From assembly GCA_003712165.1 (NCBI GenBank), contig RHLH01000001.1, positions 248,001 through 312,000 of the forward strand: a DNA stretch of 64,000 nt, in the 5' to 3' direction. The notes beneath the pieces are model-generated. The model had not been told where the DNA came from. It did not search any database and saw only the letters and a list, made by a program, of their open reading frames with translations. The number at the start of each line of letters is the position of its first letter. Within the stretch, counting starts at the first letter, position 1. The stretch comes from Phycisphaera sp. (lineage in GTDB: Bacteria > Planctomycetota > Phycisphaerae > Phycisphaerales > UBA1924). This document shows, piece by piece, positions 52,134-60,880 of the stretch. A program made the position numbers and the translations under genes.

Positions 52134-53402
52134 GTGGGCTGCCAGAGCAACAACGCGACAAAACCGACGCCGGGCATCGCCCCGGGCGGAGAGGCTCTGG
52201 ACCCACGCCGATGCGCCCAAGTCGTTGCCAGTGCTCACGATGGGCTCGGCGTCGACCCGAGAATCCCAGAGGCCATCCCAGGCTTTGATGCACCCTTCTT
52301 CCAGGCCGGGCTGGCCGGATACTCCGATTCTGCCATGCGGATCATCGCCCGGCGGCACGGCTGCCCGGCCTGCGTCACCGAGGCCCTCCTCGACAGGACC
52401 CTGCTGGCGGGCGGCAGAGGCTTCGCCAAGGCGGACCTGGGCGAGATCCACGACAACATCCCAAGCGGCGAGGAGGACGCGCCGCTCATCGGTCAGATCA
52501 TGGGCTCCGAGCCCGCGGAGATGGCAGCCGGTGCCCTCAAGATGGTCGAGCAGGGCAGACGCAAGGCGCACGAGTATCGCGACCTCGCGTACGAAGACAT
52601 CACAAGGCACCAGGTGCGCGACCACATCGCAGCGATCGAGCGCACCGAGGTCATCGAGACCGCGTTCGCAGCGATCGACGTCAACCTCGCGTGCCCCGTC
52701 AAGAAGATCGCCAAGAAAGCGCGCGGCGGGCACTGGCTCGCCGAGCCCTCCGGCGCGATCAGGATCCTCGAAGCCGTGCGCGAAGCGCTTCCTGCGAGCG
52801 TGCCGGTCACCGTGAAGATGCGACGCAGTTTCGACGACACGCCCGAGATGGTGGAGAATTTCTGGAAAATCTTCGATGCCGCGTACGACATGGGCATCGC
52901 GTGGGTCACCGTGCACGGCAGAACCGTCGACCAGAAGTACGTCGGCCCGAGCCGATGGGATCTGCTCAAGTCGATCCGCGACGCGAGGCCAGACCGGGTG
53001 ATCTTCGGATCGGGCGACATCTGGGAAGCGGGCGACGTGTTCCGCATGATGGCGTACACGGGTTTCTCGGGTGTGAGCATCGCACGCGGGTGCATCGGAA
53101 ACCCGTGGATCTTCAGGCAGGCCCGGGACCTGATGGCAGGCAAAGACCCGCGCACGCCGACGATCGAGGAGCAGCGCCGCGTGCTCGAGGACCACTTCCG
53201 CCTCGCGATGGGCGTCAACAGCACGCTCGTCAGGCACCCCGAGCAGCACACGGGCAAGACCATGCGCAAGTTCGGGATCCGCTTCGCGCAGCACCACCCC
53301 AAGGGCGAAGAAGTGCGCCAGCGCATGATCGCCGTCAGCTCGCTCGACGACTGGCACGCGGTGCTGGATGAGTTCTACCAGGATTCTAAGGAATTGGAGT
53401 AA
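52134..53402 (+). CDS. tRNA-dihydrouridine synthase family protein
   Basis: 422 aa from GTG 52134; no later in-frame ATG precedes the conserved core. FMN-dependent reduction of tRNA uridines. Visible motifs are FDAPFFQAGLAGYSDSAMR, DVNLACPVKKIAKKARGG with the catalytic Cys, VTVKMRR, VTVHGRTVDQKYVGPSRWDLLKSI, FGSGDIW and GVSIARGCIGNPWIF. A Glu/Lys-rich insertion (about 130-165) and a 45-residue N-terminal extension make it longer than typical Dus enzymes. The stop overlaps the next ATG (TAATG). Confidence 0.8.
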   Translation: MGCQSNNATKPTPGIAPGGEALDPRRCAQVVASAHDGLGVDPRIPEAIPGFDAPFFQAGLAGYSDSAMRIIARRHGCPACVTEALLDRTLLAGGRGFAKADLGEIHDNIPSGEEDAPLIGQIMGSEPAEMAAGALKMVEQGRRKAHEYRDLAYEDITRHQVRDHIAAIERTEVIETAFAAIDVNLACPVKKIAKKARGGHWLAEPSGAIRILEAVREALPASVPVTVKMRRSFDDTPEMVENFWKIFDAAYDMGIAWVTVHGRTVDQKYVGPSRWDLLKSIRDARPDRVIFGSGDIWEAGDVFRMMAYTGFSGVSIARGCIGNPWIFRQARDLMAGKDPRTPTIEEQRRVLEDHFRLAMGVNSTLVRHPEQHTGKTMRKFGIRFAQHHPKGEEVRQRMIAVSSLDDWHAVLDEFYQDSKELE

Positions 53403-54055
53403 TGGTCAAGTCCAACCACATCCCGTTCGAGGACTGGGTTGACTGGATGTTCAACCGGCAGGATGACCAGTGGCCATGGGGTGACGACCGCGGTTTAAGG
53501 TCTAACTGGTTTCGGAACAATCGTCTGATGGCTGAGCATTTCATCGAGCTGCATCGCAACTCGGTCAAATCGCTCAAGGATCTTACGAACTTCCAGATCG
53601 GCAACGGGCTATGGAATCTCTACACGGCTGCATTGGGACTTTCTCCGCTTGATGGAAATGGGATTCACGCAAAGCTTCACTATGAGATGATCGCATCGCT
53701 GGTGCCGATGCTTCAGCAGCTTCTGCCCGAGCGTGTACCGCATCACGAGGGATATGCAAACGATAGGATCTCAGACGCGGTGTATATGTTCTGGGATTCT
53801 GCCCCGGTGAGCCCGTTTCGAAAGAACCACACCGACAGAGAATTGCTGGATGTTTGCATATCAGAGATGCAACAGGCACTGAATGTAAAGCATCCCGCGG
53901 CGCATAAGCACGCGTTACACGGATTGGGTGAGTTCCATTTAGATATTCCCGATCGAGCTAAGTCGATTATCGATGAGTGGCTGGAGCAGAATCCGTATGT
54001 GTTAGATTCCATCAGAAATTACGCTGTGAAGGCAAGAGTAGGAGATGTACTGTGA
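53402..54055 (+). CDS. Hypothetical protein of atypical base composition
   Basis: 217 aa, start overlapping the Dus stop by one base and stop overlapping the next start by three. It is soluble, rich in Trp and His at the N-terminus (FEDWVDWMFNRQDDQWPWGDDRG) and helical later. Codon use is markedly less GC-biased than the genes on both sides, which suggests recent acquisition, yet it sits inside a tightly overlapped unit. I do not recognise the family. Confidence 0.65.
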   Translation: MVKSNHIPFEDWVDWMFNRQDDQWPWGDDRGLRSNWFRNNRLMAEHFIELHRNSVKSLKDLTNFQIGNGLWNLYTAALGLSPLDGNGIHAKLHYEMIASLVPMLQQLLPERVPHHEGYANDRISDAVYMFWDSAPVSPFRKNHTDRELLDVCISEMQQALNVKHPAAHKHALHGLGEFHLDIPDRAKSIIDEWLEQNPYVLDSIRNYAVKARVGDVL

Positions 54056-54618
54056 GTGGCCTCGTCATACCCGAGCACGACAACCCGATTATCCAGGGCT
54101 GGATCACCGAGTTCGAGGTTGCCAAGGAGTGGTCCGACGGCGCGATCGAGCAGATGTCGGACGAGCAGCTGTTCAAGCGTGTCGCACCGGGCTTCAACTC
54201 GGTCGCCGCGATCATGAAACACATCTCGGGCAACGTGAAGAGCCGGTGGACCGACTGGCGCACGACCGACGGCGAGAAGCCCTGGCGCAACCGCGAGACC
54301 GAGTTCGATGTCGATGGGCTCACGCGCGCGGATGTGCAGAAGCTCTGGGAGGGCGCATGGGAGACGATCTTCGCAGAGCTCGGCGCGATGACGGCCGAGG
54401 ATCTGAAACTGACGATCACGATCCGCGGCGAGCCGCACTCGGTACCAGAGGCAGTCAACAGGCAGCTCCTGCACGCGGGCTACCACACGGGCCAGATCGT
54501 CTGGCTTGCTAGGCTCATGGTGGGTGAGGGCTGGGAGTGGCTGACCATCGCTCCGGGCGGCAGCGATACCTTCAACGAAGGCATGCGCGACAAGTTCGGT
54601 CAGGGTCTCGGGAACTAG
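54052..54618 (+). CDS. DinB-fold protein (1)
   Basis: 188 aa from GTG 54052, with AGGAG 7 nt upstream inside the preceding gene. A four-helix DinB/DUF1572-type bundle: FNSVAAIMKHISGNVKSRWTDW carries the first metal His and LLHAGYHTGQIVWLARL the second pair. Such proteins are metal-binding thiol transferases or of unknown role. It is one of four members of this fold within 5 kb. Confidence 0.75.
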   Translation: MSGLVIPEHDNPIIQGWITEFEVAKEWSDGAIEQMSDEQLFKRVAPGFNSVAAIMKHISGNVKSRWTDWRTTDGEKPWRNRETEFDVDGLTRADVQKLWEGAWETIFAELGAMTAEDLKLTITIRGEPHSVPEAVNRQLLHAGYHTGQIVWLARLMVGEGWEWLTIAPGGSDTFNEGMRDKFGQGLGN

Positions 54619-54634
54619 ACCCGCACTTGGTCTG

Positions 54635-54640
54635 TACCAT
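54635..54640 (+). promoter_or_regulatory. -10-like hexamer TACCAT
   Basis: TACCAT ends 6 nt before ATG 54647 with no usable SD. Confidence 0.45.
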
Positions 54641-54646
54641 TGGTGC

Positions 54647-56233
54647 ATGAAAGCACTGATCGCCCTTGTCGCAAGCCTGACCTGTCTGCCCGCTCTCTCG
54701 CAGAACGAGCTGAAGTTTCTCGTGACGTTCACGGAGCGCGTGCAGGAAGCGCCAGCCCGCGGCAGGTTGACCGTGTACCTGATCAAAGAGGGGGACGGGC
54801 TCGACCGGGCCGACCCGGCTAACGCGCCGTTCTTCTCCAAACCCCAACCGATGTTCTCGATCGACGCGACAGGGCTGAAGCCGGGCGAGGTCGCAGAGCT
54901 GAACGATGACAACTGCGTGTTCTTCCCTGTGCTGCCGAGCGAGTTGCCCGAGGGCCGCTACCGCGCGCAGGCGGTGCTCGATCAGATGAACGAAGCGAGC
55001 AGCTGGTCGTACGAAGCGGGCAATCTCTACAGCTCGTCGCGCGATGCCGTGTTCGAGATCACCGAGCGAGGTGTGATCGCCCCGGTGCATCTCACGCTCG
55101 ACAGCAAGACCGCTGAGACCGAGCACCGCGAGGGCGACGGGCTCACCTTCATCAAGGTGAAGTCCGAGTTGCTGAGCGAGTTCCGCGGGCGCGCTGTCTA
55201 TTTCCGCGCGGGCGTCGTGGAACCGATCGACATGGAACCAGGTCGGAAGTACCCGGTCGTGTACCAGGTCCCGGGGTTCGGCGGGACCGAGTCCGGCGCG
55301 TACCGCGTGTACGACAGGCGTCAGAAAGCCGACCCCGACTCCGAACTCGGCAGGCTCGCACGCAACGCTTACTGGGTCGTGCTTAACCCCGAAGGCCCCA
55401 ACGGGCACCACCTCTTTGCGAACTCGGCGAACAACGGGCCGGTCGGCGCGGCTCTCGTCGAAGAGCTGATCCCCACGATCGACACGTCCTTCAGCACGAT
55501 CCAGAAATCAACGGCGCGACTGCTGCGGGGCCATTCATCGGGAGGCTGGTCAACCCTTTGGCTCGGGATCACCTACCCCGATACGTTCGGTGGTGTCTGG
55601 TCCACTGCGCCCGACCCTGTTGACTTCTCATCGTTCCAGGCCGTGGACATCTACAACGACGCGAACATGTATCGCTACGAGGACACGGGCCAGGTCGTGT
55701 GGAATACGAGCTACTCCGACGCCGAGGGCAACAAGGGCATGACCATCCTCGACGAGAACCGGATGGAAGAAGTCATCGGCCCCGACAACACGAGCGGCCA
55801 GCAGTGGGATTCGTGGCTCGCGGTCTTCGGGCCAGTGTCCCGAACCGGCGCCCCGGCGGACCTGTACGACGCGATGACGGGCGAGATCGATTCCCGTGTC
55901 GTCAAGCAATTCGAGCGGTACGACATCTCCAAGAAGCTCGAGACGGACCGCACCACGCTCGGGCCGCTCATGAAGGAACGCATCAGACTCGTCGTGGGCG
56001 ACATGGACAACTACGACCTCGACGAGGCGGTCGTCAAACTCAAGAGCCAGCTTGATGCGCTCACGTTCGCCGAGCCCGAAGGCGGGTTCGCCGGCTACAT
56101 CGAGATCGTTCCCGGCGCGGACCATGGCAGCGTGTTCCGAAGCCCAATCGTCCGCGACTTTCCGAGACAGATGCTCCAGATGCTCGAAGAGAACGGGCAT
56201 GTCAGCCCGGCCAATCAAGAAGGAGACGAGTGA
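54647..56233 (+). CDS. Exported esterase, alpha/beta hydrolase fold
   Basis: 528 aa with a signal peptide (MKALIALVASLTCLPALSQ). An N-terminal beta-sandwich region (about 25-170) precedes a catalytic domain related to esterase D/IroE: KYPVVYQVPGFGGTESG, the nucleophile elbow GHSSGG (LLRGHSSGGWSTLW), and a C-terminal EIVPGADHGSVF with the catalytic His. The substrate is unknown. Its last codons overlap the start of the next DinB-fold gene. Confidence 0.75.
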   Translation: MKALIALVASLTCLPALSQNELKFLVTFTERVQEAPARGRLTVYLIKEGDGLDRADPANAPFFSKPQPMFSIDATGLKPGEVAELNDDNCVFFPVLPSELPEGRYRAQAVLDQMNEASSWSYEAGNLYSSSRDAVFEITERGVIAPVHLTLDSKTAETEHREGDGLTFIKVKSELLSEFRGRAVYFRAGVVEPIDMEPGRKYPVVYQVPGFGGTESGAYRVYDRRQKADPDSELGRLARNAYWVVLNPEGPNGHHLFANSANNGPVGAALVEELIPTIDTSFSTIQKSTARLLRGHSSGGWSTLWLGITYPDTFGGVWSTAPDPVDFSSFQAVDIYNDANMYRYEDTGQVVWNTSYSDAEGNKGMTILDENRMEEVIGPDNTSGQQWDSWLAVFGPVSRTGAPADLYDAMTGEIDSRVVKQFERYDISKKLETDRTTLGPLMKERIRLVVGDMDNYDLDEAVVKLKSQLDALTFAEPEGGFAGYIEIVPGADHGSVFRSPIVRDFPRQMLQMLEENGHVSPANQEGDE

Positions 56234-56766
56234 TGGCCGGGTCAGACCGAGCGCGTGCGCTCGCGGGCGCGCTGCGTGCAACAAAGCCCTTCGTCACACG
56301 ATTTCTCGCGGGCTTCGACGACGACAACCGTACGAAGCAGGCACCGGGCCTGCCCAACCACGCAGCGTGGAGCATGGGGCACCTCGCGCTCACCATGCAC
56401 CGCTTCGCCGAGCGCTTCGATGGGAATGCTCTGCCCGCTTCCGACTTCATTTCGGGCGATGGATCGTCAGGCGACAGCGAAAGCTTCGACACCGAGTCCG
56501 TCTGCTTCGGTTCCAAGCCCGTCGACGATCCCGCGATTTATCCATCGCTCGCAACGTCACGGCGCGTGTTCGAGGACGCGGTCGATCGGCTCGCCAGCGC
56601 GCTCGAGGGGCTTGACGATGTGAAACTCGACGAGATCCAGCCTTGGGGCAGCGGCGCGTTCCCGGTCGCCGAGCTCGCGGCGCGCATCATCTTCCACAAC
56701 GGCACACACGCGGGCCAGCTGACCGACCTCCGCAGAGCGCTCGGGATGCCGGGCGTGATCGGGTAA
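56233..56766 (+). CDS. DinB-fold protein (2)
   Basis: 177 aa from ATG 56233 (AAGGAG about 8 nt upstream), overlapping the esterase stop. LPNHAAWSMGHLALTMHRFAERF gives the first metal His and IIFHNGTHAGQLTDLRRALG the others, the DinB_2 pattern. Translationally coupled to the exported esterase. Function unknown. Confidence 0.75.
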   Translation: MAGSDRARALAGALRATKPFVTRFLAGFDDDNRTKQAPGLPNHAAWSMGHLALTMHRFAERFDGNALPASDFISGDGSSGDSESFDTESVCFGSKPVDDPAIYPSLATSRRVFEDAVDRLASALEGLDDVKLDEIQPWGSGAFPVAELAARIIFHNGTHAGQLTDLRRALGMPGVIG

Positions 56767-56939
56767 ACGTCCGGATATAGTCGTTCCGTCCAGAAACATC
56801 TGAGAACTTGGTGAGTCCGTCATGGGTGGGCAGCGACCGAGAACCATCATCTGGCGCGAGTTGTGCGGACTTTGTGTGCGTGTATGCGGTGCTGGTGTAT
56901 CTGTTTCTGTAGCGGCTCTTGCCGCACGGAGACATCGCC

Positions 56940-57740
56940 ATGGACGCGCCACGCCTCACCTTTCTCGCACTCGGTCTCGCCGCGGCTCCCGTTGCTGCCC
57001 AGCCTGTCGTGATCGCCGGGCAATCGCCCGAATCACCCGCTTCCTCGGTCATCTCGGCCGACGAGCCCGGGGGGTCGTTCATGTACGACGATCAGCGCGC
57101 GGGCGAGACGCTCGTGCCGCCCCGAAAGGCGAGCGCCGAACGCATCCGCTTCTGGGGTGGTTCAGAGAGCTCGCTCGAGGACGACACCAACACGCTCGGC
57201 TTCCGAGTCAGCATTTATGACCTCGATCAGAACACGGGCACGCTATCGCTCATCACGCAGCGGCGGATCTCTCGGGGCTTTGCGTCGCCCGTGGACACAA
57301 ACCAGACCATGGGCGACATGGACGCGAAGATGTTCAGCTACGAGTTCGACCTGGGCGAAGCCATCGGGCTCGACGGGCAGAACGAGTACGTGGTGAGTGT
57401 GTCGGCGATCACGTTCGTGCCGCCCAGGGAGTCGCGCGAGTCGTGGACATGGGCGACTGCGTCAGGTGACGGCGTCATCCACCTCGATGTCTTTGATGGT
57501 CAAGGGCTCGCCCCCGCGCCGAAAGTCGCAAACGGTCTCGCGGTCGAACTCATCGGCCAGATGGAAGCCCCCGAATGCCTCGCCGATGTGAATCAGGACG
57601 GGTCGCTCACCCAGACAGACTTCACCGCGTGGATCAACGCCTACACAACGGGCGACCCCCGCGCCGACCAGAACAGCGACGGGTCGATCACCCCCTCCGA
57701 TTTCACGGCCTGGGTATCGAACTACAACGCCGGCTGCTGA
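56940..57740 (+). CDS. Exported protein with GC-type dockerin-like C-terminal domain
   Basis: 266 aa from ATG 56940 (GGAG 8 nt upstream). A signal peptide ending near PVAAQP is followed by a beta-rich domain of about 190 residues (SAERIRFWGGSESSLED, FRVSIYDLDQNTGTLSLI) resembling a secreted carbohydrate- or surface-binding sandwich. The C-terminus holds two calcium-loop repeats (DVNQDGSLTQTDFTAWI and DQNSDGSITPSDFTAWV) bracketed by Cys residues, the last being the final residue. This Cys-ended dockerin-like domain is widespread in Phycisphaerae and probably anchors the protein to the cell surface. Confidence 0.8.
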   Translation: MDAPRLTFLALGLAAAPVAAQPVVIAGQSPESPASSVISADEPGGSFMYDDQRAGETLVPPRKASAERIRFWGGSESSLEDDTNTLGFRVSIYDLDQNTGTLSLITQRRISRGFASPVDTNQTMGDMDAKMFSYEFDLGEAIGLDGQNEYVVSVSAITFVPPRESRESWTWATASGDGVIHLDVFDGQGLAPAPKVANGLAVELIGQMEAPECLADVNQDGSLTQTDFTAWINAYTTGDPRADQNSDGSITPSDFTAWVSNYNAGC

Positions 57741-57783
57741 TCGTCTGGTAGGCTCATCGGGTCACACCCATGGAGCCTTACCT

Positions 57784-58284
57784 ATGGCGCAGTCCGACCC
57801 CTCAGAGATCCTGCTCATCCAGCACCGCTGGGCGAACAACCTCCTGCTCGAGGCCTGCGAGCAGTTGACCGATGAACAGCTCGACCACGAATTCGAGATG
57901 GGTGTTGGTTCGCTCCGCAAAACGCTCACACACATCGCCGGCGCCATCCGCGGCTGGGGAGACCTGCTCGCGGGCCGAGAGCAGCGCCCAAGGCTCGAAG
58001 AACAAGCTCTCTCGATCGCGCAGCTCCGCGAACTTTTCGAAGAAGTTACGACCGACTTCGAGAACTCGGCGCGTACAAATCCGCACGACGGCATCGCGAC
58101 CGGTAGCAGGGGGGGCAACTCGTACAGCTTCACACGCGGCGGCGTCCTCACACACGTCATGACCCACGCCATGCATCACCGAGCCCAGTGCCTGAACATG
58201 CTCAGGCATCTGGGCGCCCAGCAGCTGCCACCCAGCAGCGTGATGGAGTGGGCGCTGATGGAAGACCCTGTTGAAATGGATTAG
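57784..58284 (+). CDS. DinB-fold protein (3)
   Basis: 166 aa with GGAG 8 nt before the ATG. Classic DinB pattern: LIQHRWANNLLLEACEQL, SLRKTLTHIAGAIRGWGDLL with the first His, and VLTHVMTHAMHHRAQCLNMLRHLG with the HxxxH pair. The stop overlaps the stop of the convergent DfsB-like gene. Confidence 0.8.
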   Translation: MAQSDPSEILLIQHRWANNLLLEACEQLTDEQLDHEFEMGVGSLRKTLTHIAGAIRGWGDLLAGREQRPRLEEQALSIAQLRELFEEVTTDFENSARTNPHDGIATGSRGGNSYSFTRGGVLTHVMTHAMHHRAQCLNMLRHLGAQQLPPSSVMEWALMEDPVEMD

Positions 58285-58793
58285 TTCGTGGGTTCGAGAT
58301 TGGCGCGGGTCCATCGCTTGAGGATTTTGGCGCATGTTGCGTAATGACTAGCCGTATTCGCTCCGAGGTACGAGACGAGCGGCTTCGTTCCTGTCCACTC
58401 AAAGTGCCCATCTTCGAGCAGCTCTCTCTCGCTCAATCCTTCGGCGTGCGCTCGAATGGTGTTGTATGAGCGAGTGAACGATCGCTTCACGCTTGCCTGT
58501 GTGCGGCCCGCGTGCTCCGTGCGGATCGCGTGGTTGAGTTCGCGGGTCTGGTTCCACTTGTAACCCGGCGCGGGCATGTCCGGAGACTTTCCGCGTTCTC
58601 CTGTGCGGAACCAGCTCAGGTAAAGGCCCTCCCACGCTGTCAGGTGCGCGTACAGATCCTTGACGTTCCAGTTGTCTCCCCAGACGCCGGGTTCCTCGTA
58701 GCGATCGGCAGGAATGGACCTCCCGATCGCCAGGAACGCATCGTGCTCCTTCGCCATCCGATCCAAAAAGGCGTCTTTCGAGGCATATTTCAT
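58281..58793 (-). CDS. ClbS/DfsB-type DinB-fold protein (4)
   Basis: 170 aa from ATG 58793. A ClbS/DfsB four-helix bundle: SKDAFLDRMAKEHDAFLAIGRSIPADRYEEPGVWGDNWNVKDLYAHLTAWEGLYLSWF and a C-terminal LGANTASHYATCAKILKRW. ClbS itself hydrolyses the colibactin warhead, but most family members are uncharacterised. TATGCT lies 7 nt before the ATG. The gene faces away from thiC. Confidence 0.75.
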   Translation of the reverse strand: MKYASKDAFLDRMAKEHDAFLAIGRSIPADRYEEPGVWGDNWNVKDLYAHLTAWEGLYLSWFRTGERGKSPDMPAPGYKWNQTRELNHAIRTEHAGRTQASVKRSFTRSYNTIRAHAEGLSERELLEDGHFEWTGTKPLVSYLGANTASHYATCAKILKRWTRANLEPTN

Positions 58794-58800
58794 ACATGAG

Positions 58801-58806
58801 AGCATA
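58801..58806 (-). promoter_or_regulatory. -10-like hexamer for the DfsB-like gene
   Basis: On the minus strand TATGCT ends 7 nt before the ATG at 58793. The region between 58794 and 58848 carries both this box and the thiC promoter. Confidence 0.45.
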
Positions 58807-58834
58807 CGGGGAAGGGCTGATTGAAAGAGGTTCC

Positions 58835-58840
58835 TACAAT
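58835..58840 (+). promoter_or_regulatory. Putative -10 box TACAAT of the thiC transcript
   Basis: TACAAT ends 8 nt before the first stem of the TPP riboswitch, so transcription would begin just at the aptamer. A clear -35 was not found. Confidence 0.5.
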
Positions 58841-58848
58841 ACCTTCGA

Positions 58849-58927
58849 CGCACGGGGCGCCCGTCCGGCTGGCGGGCTGAGAGGCACCCGATGAACCTGA
58901 TCCGGCTCGTACCGGCGGAGGGATGCG
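58849..58927 (+). promoter_or_regulatory. TPP (THI-box) riboswitch upstream of thiC
   Basis: The conserved core elements appear in order: GGGCTGAGA at about 58874, ACCCGATGAACCTGATC at about 58886, and ACCGGCGGAGGGA near the 3' end. CGCA at 58849-58852 pairs with TGCG at 58924-58927 to close P1. The thiC SD GGAGGG (58917-58922) lies inside the aptamer next to P1, so TPP binding should mask it and block translation. Confidence 0.93.
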
Positions 58928-58931
58928 AACA

Positions 58932-60806
58932 ATGGTCAGCAGCAACGACACCGTCCTGCCCACTAGCAAATTCAGAGTGCCAACACACGGCGCAGGGAAC
59001 CCGGGTCTGCCCGGCATCACCTCGCCCGGCAGCTTCGCGAACAAACCCGACATCGGCGGGCCGCTCGCGTTCAGTTCGCCAGATACGCCTGGCATGCCCG
59101 CGCCCAGCGACAAGACCGCGTGGGACTTCCTGCCCGAGGGATGGACGATCGAATCCGCACCCGATCACGCCTCGGGCTGCAAGGGTCACAACAAGACAGA
59201 CATCGGTGAGTTCATCCGCTGCGCCGCGCCCGATGGCTTTGCGCCCGTCACCCAGCTCGAGTCGGCGCGCCTGGGCATCATCACACCCGAGATGAAGCGC
59301 GTCGCCGAGCGTGAGCCTCACCTGACCGCAGAACAAGTCCGCGACGAGGTCGCCGCGGGGCGCATGGTGATCCCCGCCAACACAACGCACCTCAAGTACA
59401 ACCTCGACCCGATGGCGATCGGTCGCGCAAGCAAGACCAAGGTCAACGCGAACATGGGCGCCTCGCCCGTGTCATCGGGCACCGACGAGGAAGTCGAGAA
59501 GCTCAAATGGGCCGAGAAGTGGGGCGCCGACACGGTCATGGATCTCTCGACGGGGGGCGACCTCGACGAGTGTCGCGAGGCGATCCTGCGCAACTCGACC
59601 GTTCCGATCGGGACCGTGCCCATCTACTCCATGATCATCGGGCGCAGGCTCGAGGACCTCGACGAAGAGGCGATCATGCAGACGCTCGAGCACCAGGCCA
59701 GGCAGGGCGTCGACTACTTCACGATCCACGCCGGTGTCCGCAAGGGGCACCTGAAGTTCGTGAAGAACCGCCTGATCGGCATCGTCAGCCGAGGCGGGTC
59801 GCTGCTCGCCAAGTGGATGCTCACGCACAACCGAGAGAACATCATGTACGACATGTGGGAGGACATCTGCGACCTCATGCGCGAGCACGATGTCACGTTC
59901 TCCATCGGTGACGGCCTCCGCCCGGGCGGACTCGCCGACGCAACCGACGACGCGCAGCTCGCCGAGCTGGAAACACTGGGCGAGCTCACCGAGCGCGCCT
60001 GGCGCCGCGGCGTGCAGGTCATGATCGAGGGCCCGGGCCACGTGCCGTTCGATCAGATCGAGTACAACGCCAAGCTCCAGCGCACGCTGTGCCACGGCGC
60101 ACCCTTCTACGTGCTGGGCCCGCTCGTGACTGATGTTTTCCCGGGCTACGACCACATCACCAGCTGCATCGGCGCCACCGCGATCGCGTACCACGGCGCA
60201 TCCATGCTCTGCTACGTCACGCCCAAGGAGCACCTGGGCCTGCCAAAGAAGGGTGACGTGAAGGAAGGCTGCATCGCCTACAAGATCGCGGCTCACGCCG
60301 CCGACGTCGCGCTGGGGATTCCCGGCGCACGCGAGTGGGACGACGAGCTTACCAACGCCCGAGCCGCGCTCAACTGGGAGAAGCACTTCGAGCTCGCCTT
60401 CGATACCGACACCGCCCGCGCGTACCACGACGAGGACCTCGACGTCGACACCGACTTCTGCGCGATGTGCGGCCACGACTGGTGCAGCGTCCGCATCTCC
60501 AAGGAGATCCAGGAATTCGCTTCGGGCAAAGCCGAGGGCTTCGAGCGGGGCAAGCCCGTCAAGTCCGACGCGCTCACCGAGGAGCAGCAGAAGATTCTCG
60601 AACAGCGCGGCTACCTCAAGCCCGAAGAGATCCACAAGCTCGCAAGCAAGGTCAAAAAAGGCGTGGACACCGACGACGAGGGCAAGGCCTCGTGCCACTC
60701 CGATTACGTCGACGACGAGGGAGCCCGCAAAATCCAGGGCGAGCAGCTCGTGCAGGTCGATGTGAGACCCGCGCTCGGGATCGCGAAGGATGATAAGTTA
60801 CTCTAA
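58932..60806 (+). CDS. thiC: Phosphomethylpyrimidine synthase ThiC
   Basis: 624 aa from ATG 58932 (9 nt after GGAGGG; ATG 58923 falls inside the riboswitch). A radical-SAM enzyme that turns aminoimidazole ribotide into HMP phosphate for thiamine. The barrel motifs [46 protein letters not shown] and [12 protein letters not shown], and the C-terminal cluster motif CAMCGHDWC (CxxCxxxxC), are present. Regulated by the TPP riboswitch in its leader. Confidence 0.95.
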   Translation: MVSSNDTVLPTSKFRVPTHGAGNPGLPGITSPGSFANKPDIGGPLAFSSPDTPGMPAPSDKTAWDFLPEGWTIESAPDHASGCKGHNKTDIGEFIRCAAPDGFAPVTQLESARLGIITPEMKRVAEREPHLTAEQVRDEVAAGRMVIPANTTHLKYNLDPMAIGRASKTKVNANMGASPVSSGTDEEVEKLKWAEKWGADTVMDLSTGGDLDECREAILRNSTVPIGTVPIYSMIIGRRLEDLDEEAIMQTLEHQARQGVDYFTIHAGVRKGHLKFVKNRLIGIVSRGGSLLAKWMLTHNRENIMYDMWEDICDLMREHDVTFSIGDGLRPGGLADATDDAQLAELETLGELTERAWRRGVQVMIEGPGHVPFDQIEYNAKLQRTLCHGAPFYVLGPLVTDVFPGYDHITSCIGATAIAYHGASMLCYVTPKEHLGLPKKGDVKEGCIAYKIAAHAADVALGIPGAREWDDELTNARAALNWEKHFELAFDTDTARAYHDEDLDVDTDFCAMCGHDWCSVRISKEIQEFASGKAEGFERGKPVKSDALTEEQQKILEQRGYLKPEEIHKLASKVKKGVDTDDEGKASCHSDYVDDEGARKIQGEQLVQVDVRPALGIAKDDKLL

Positions 60807-60880
60807 TTGGGACTTTGTTATTACTACCCGGTAGTGCGGCAGGGCCAATGGCAAATGGTATCAGTGAAGGAATCAGCTAC

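Noticed and set aside
56822..57220. A plus-strand frame from an ATG at 56822
   Set aside because: It overlaps the dockerin-type protein gene in another frame, lacks an SD, and its Arg/His-rich product looks like a shadow.
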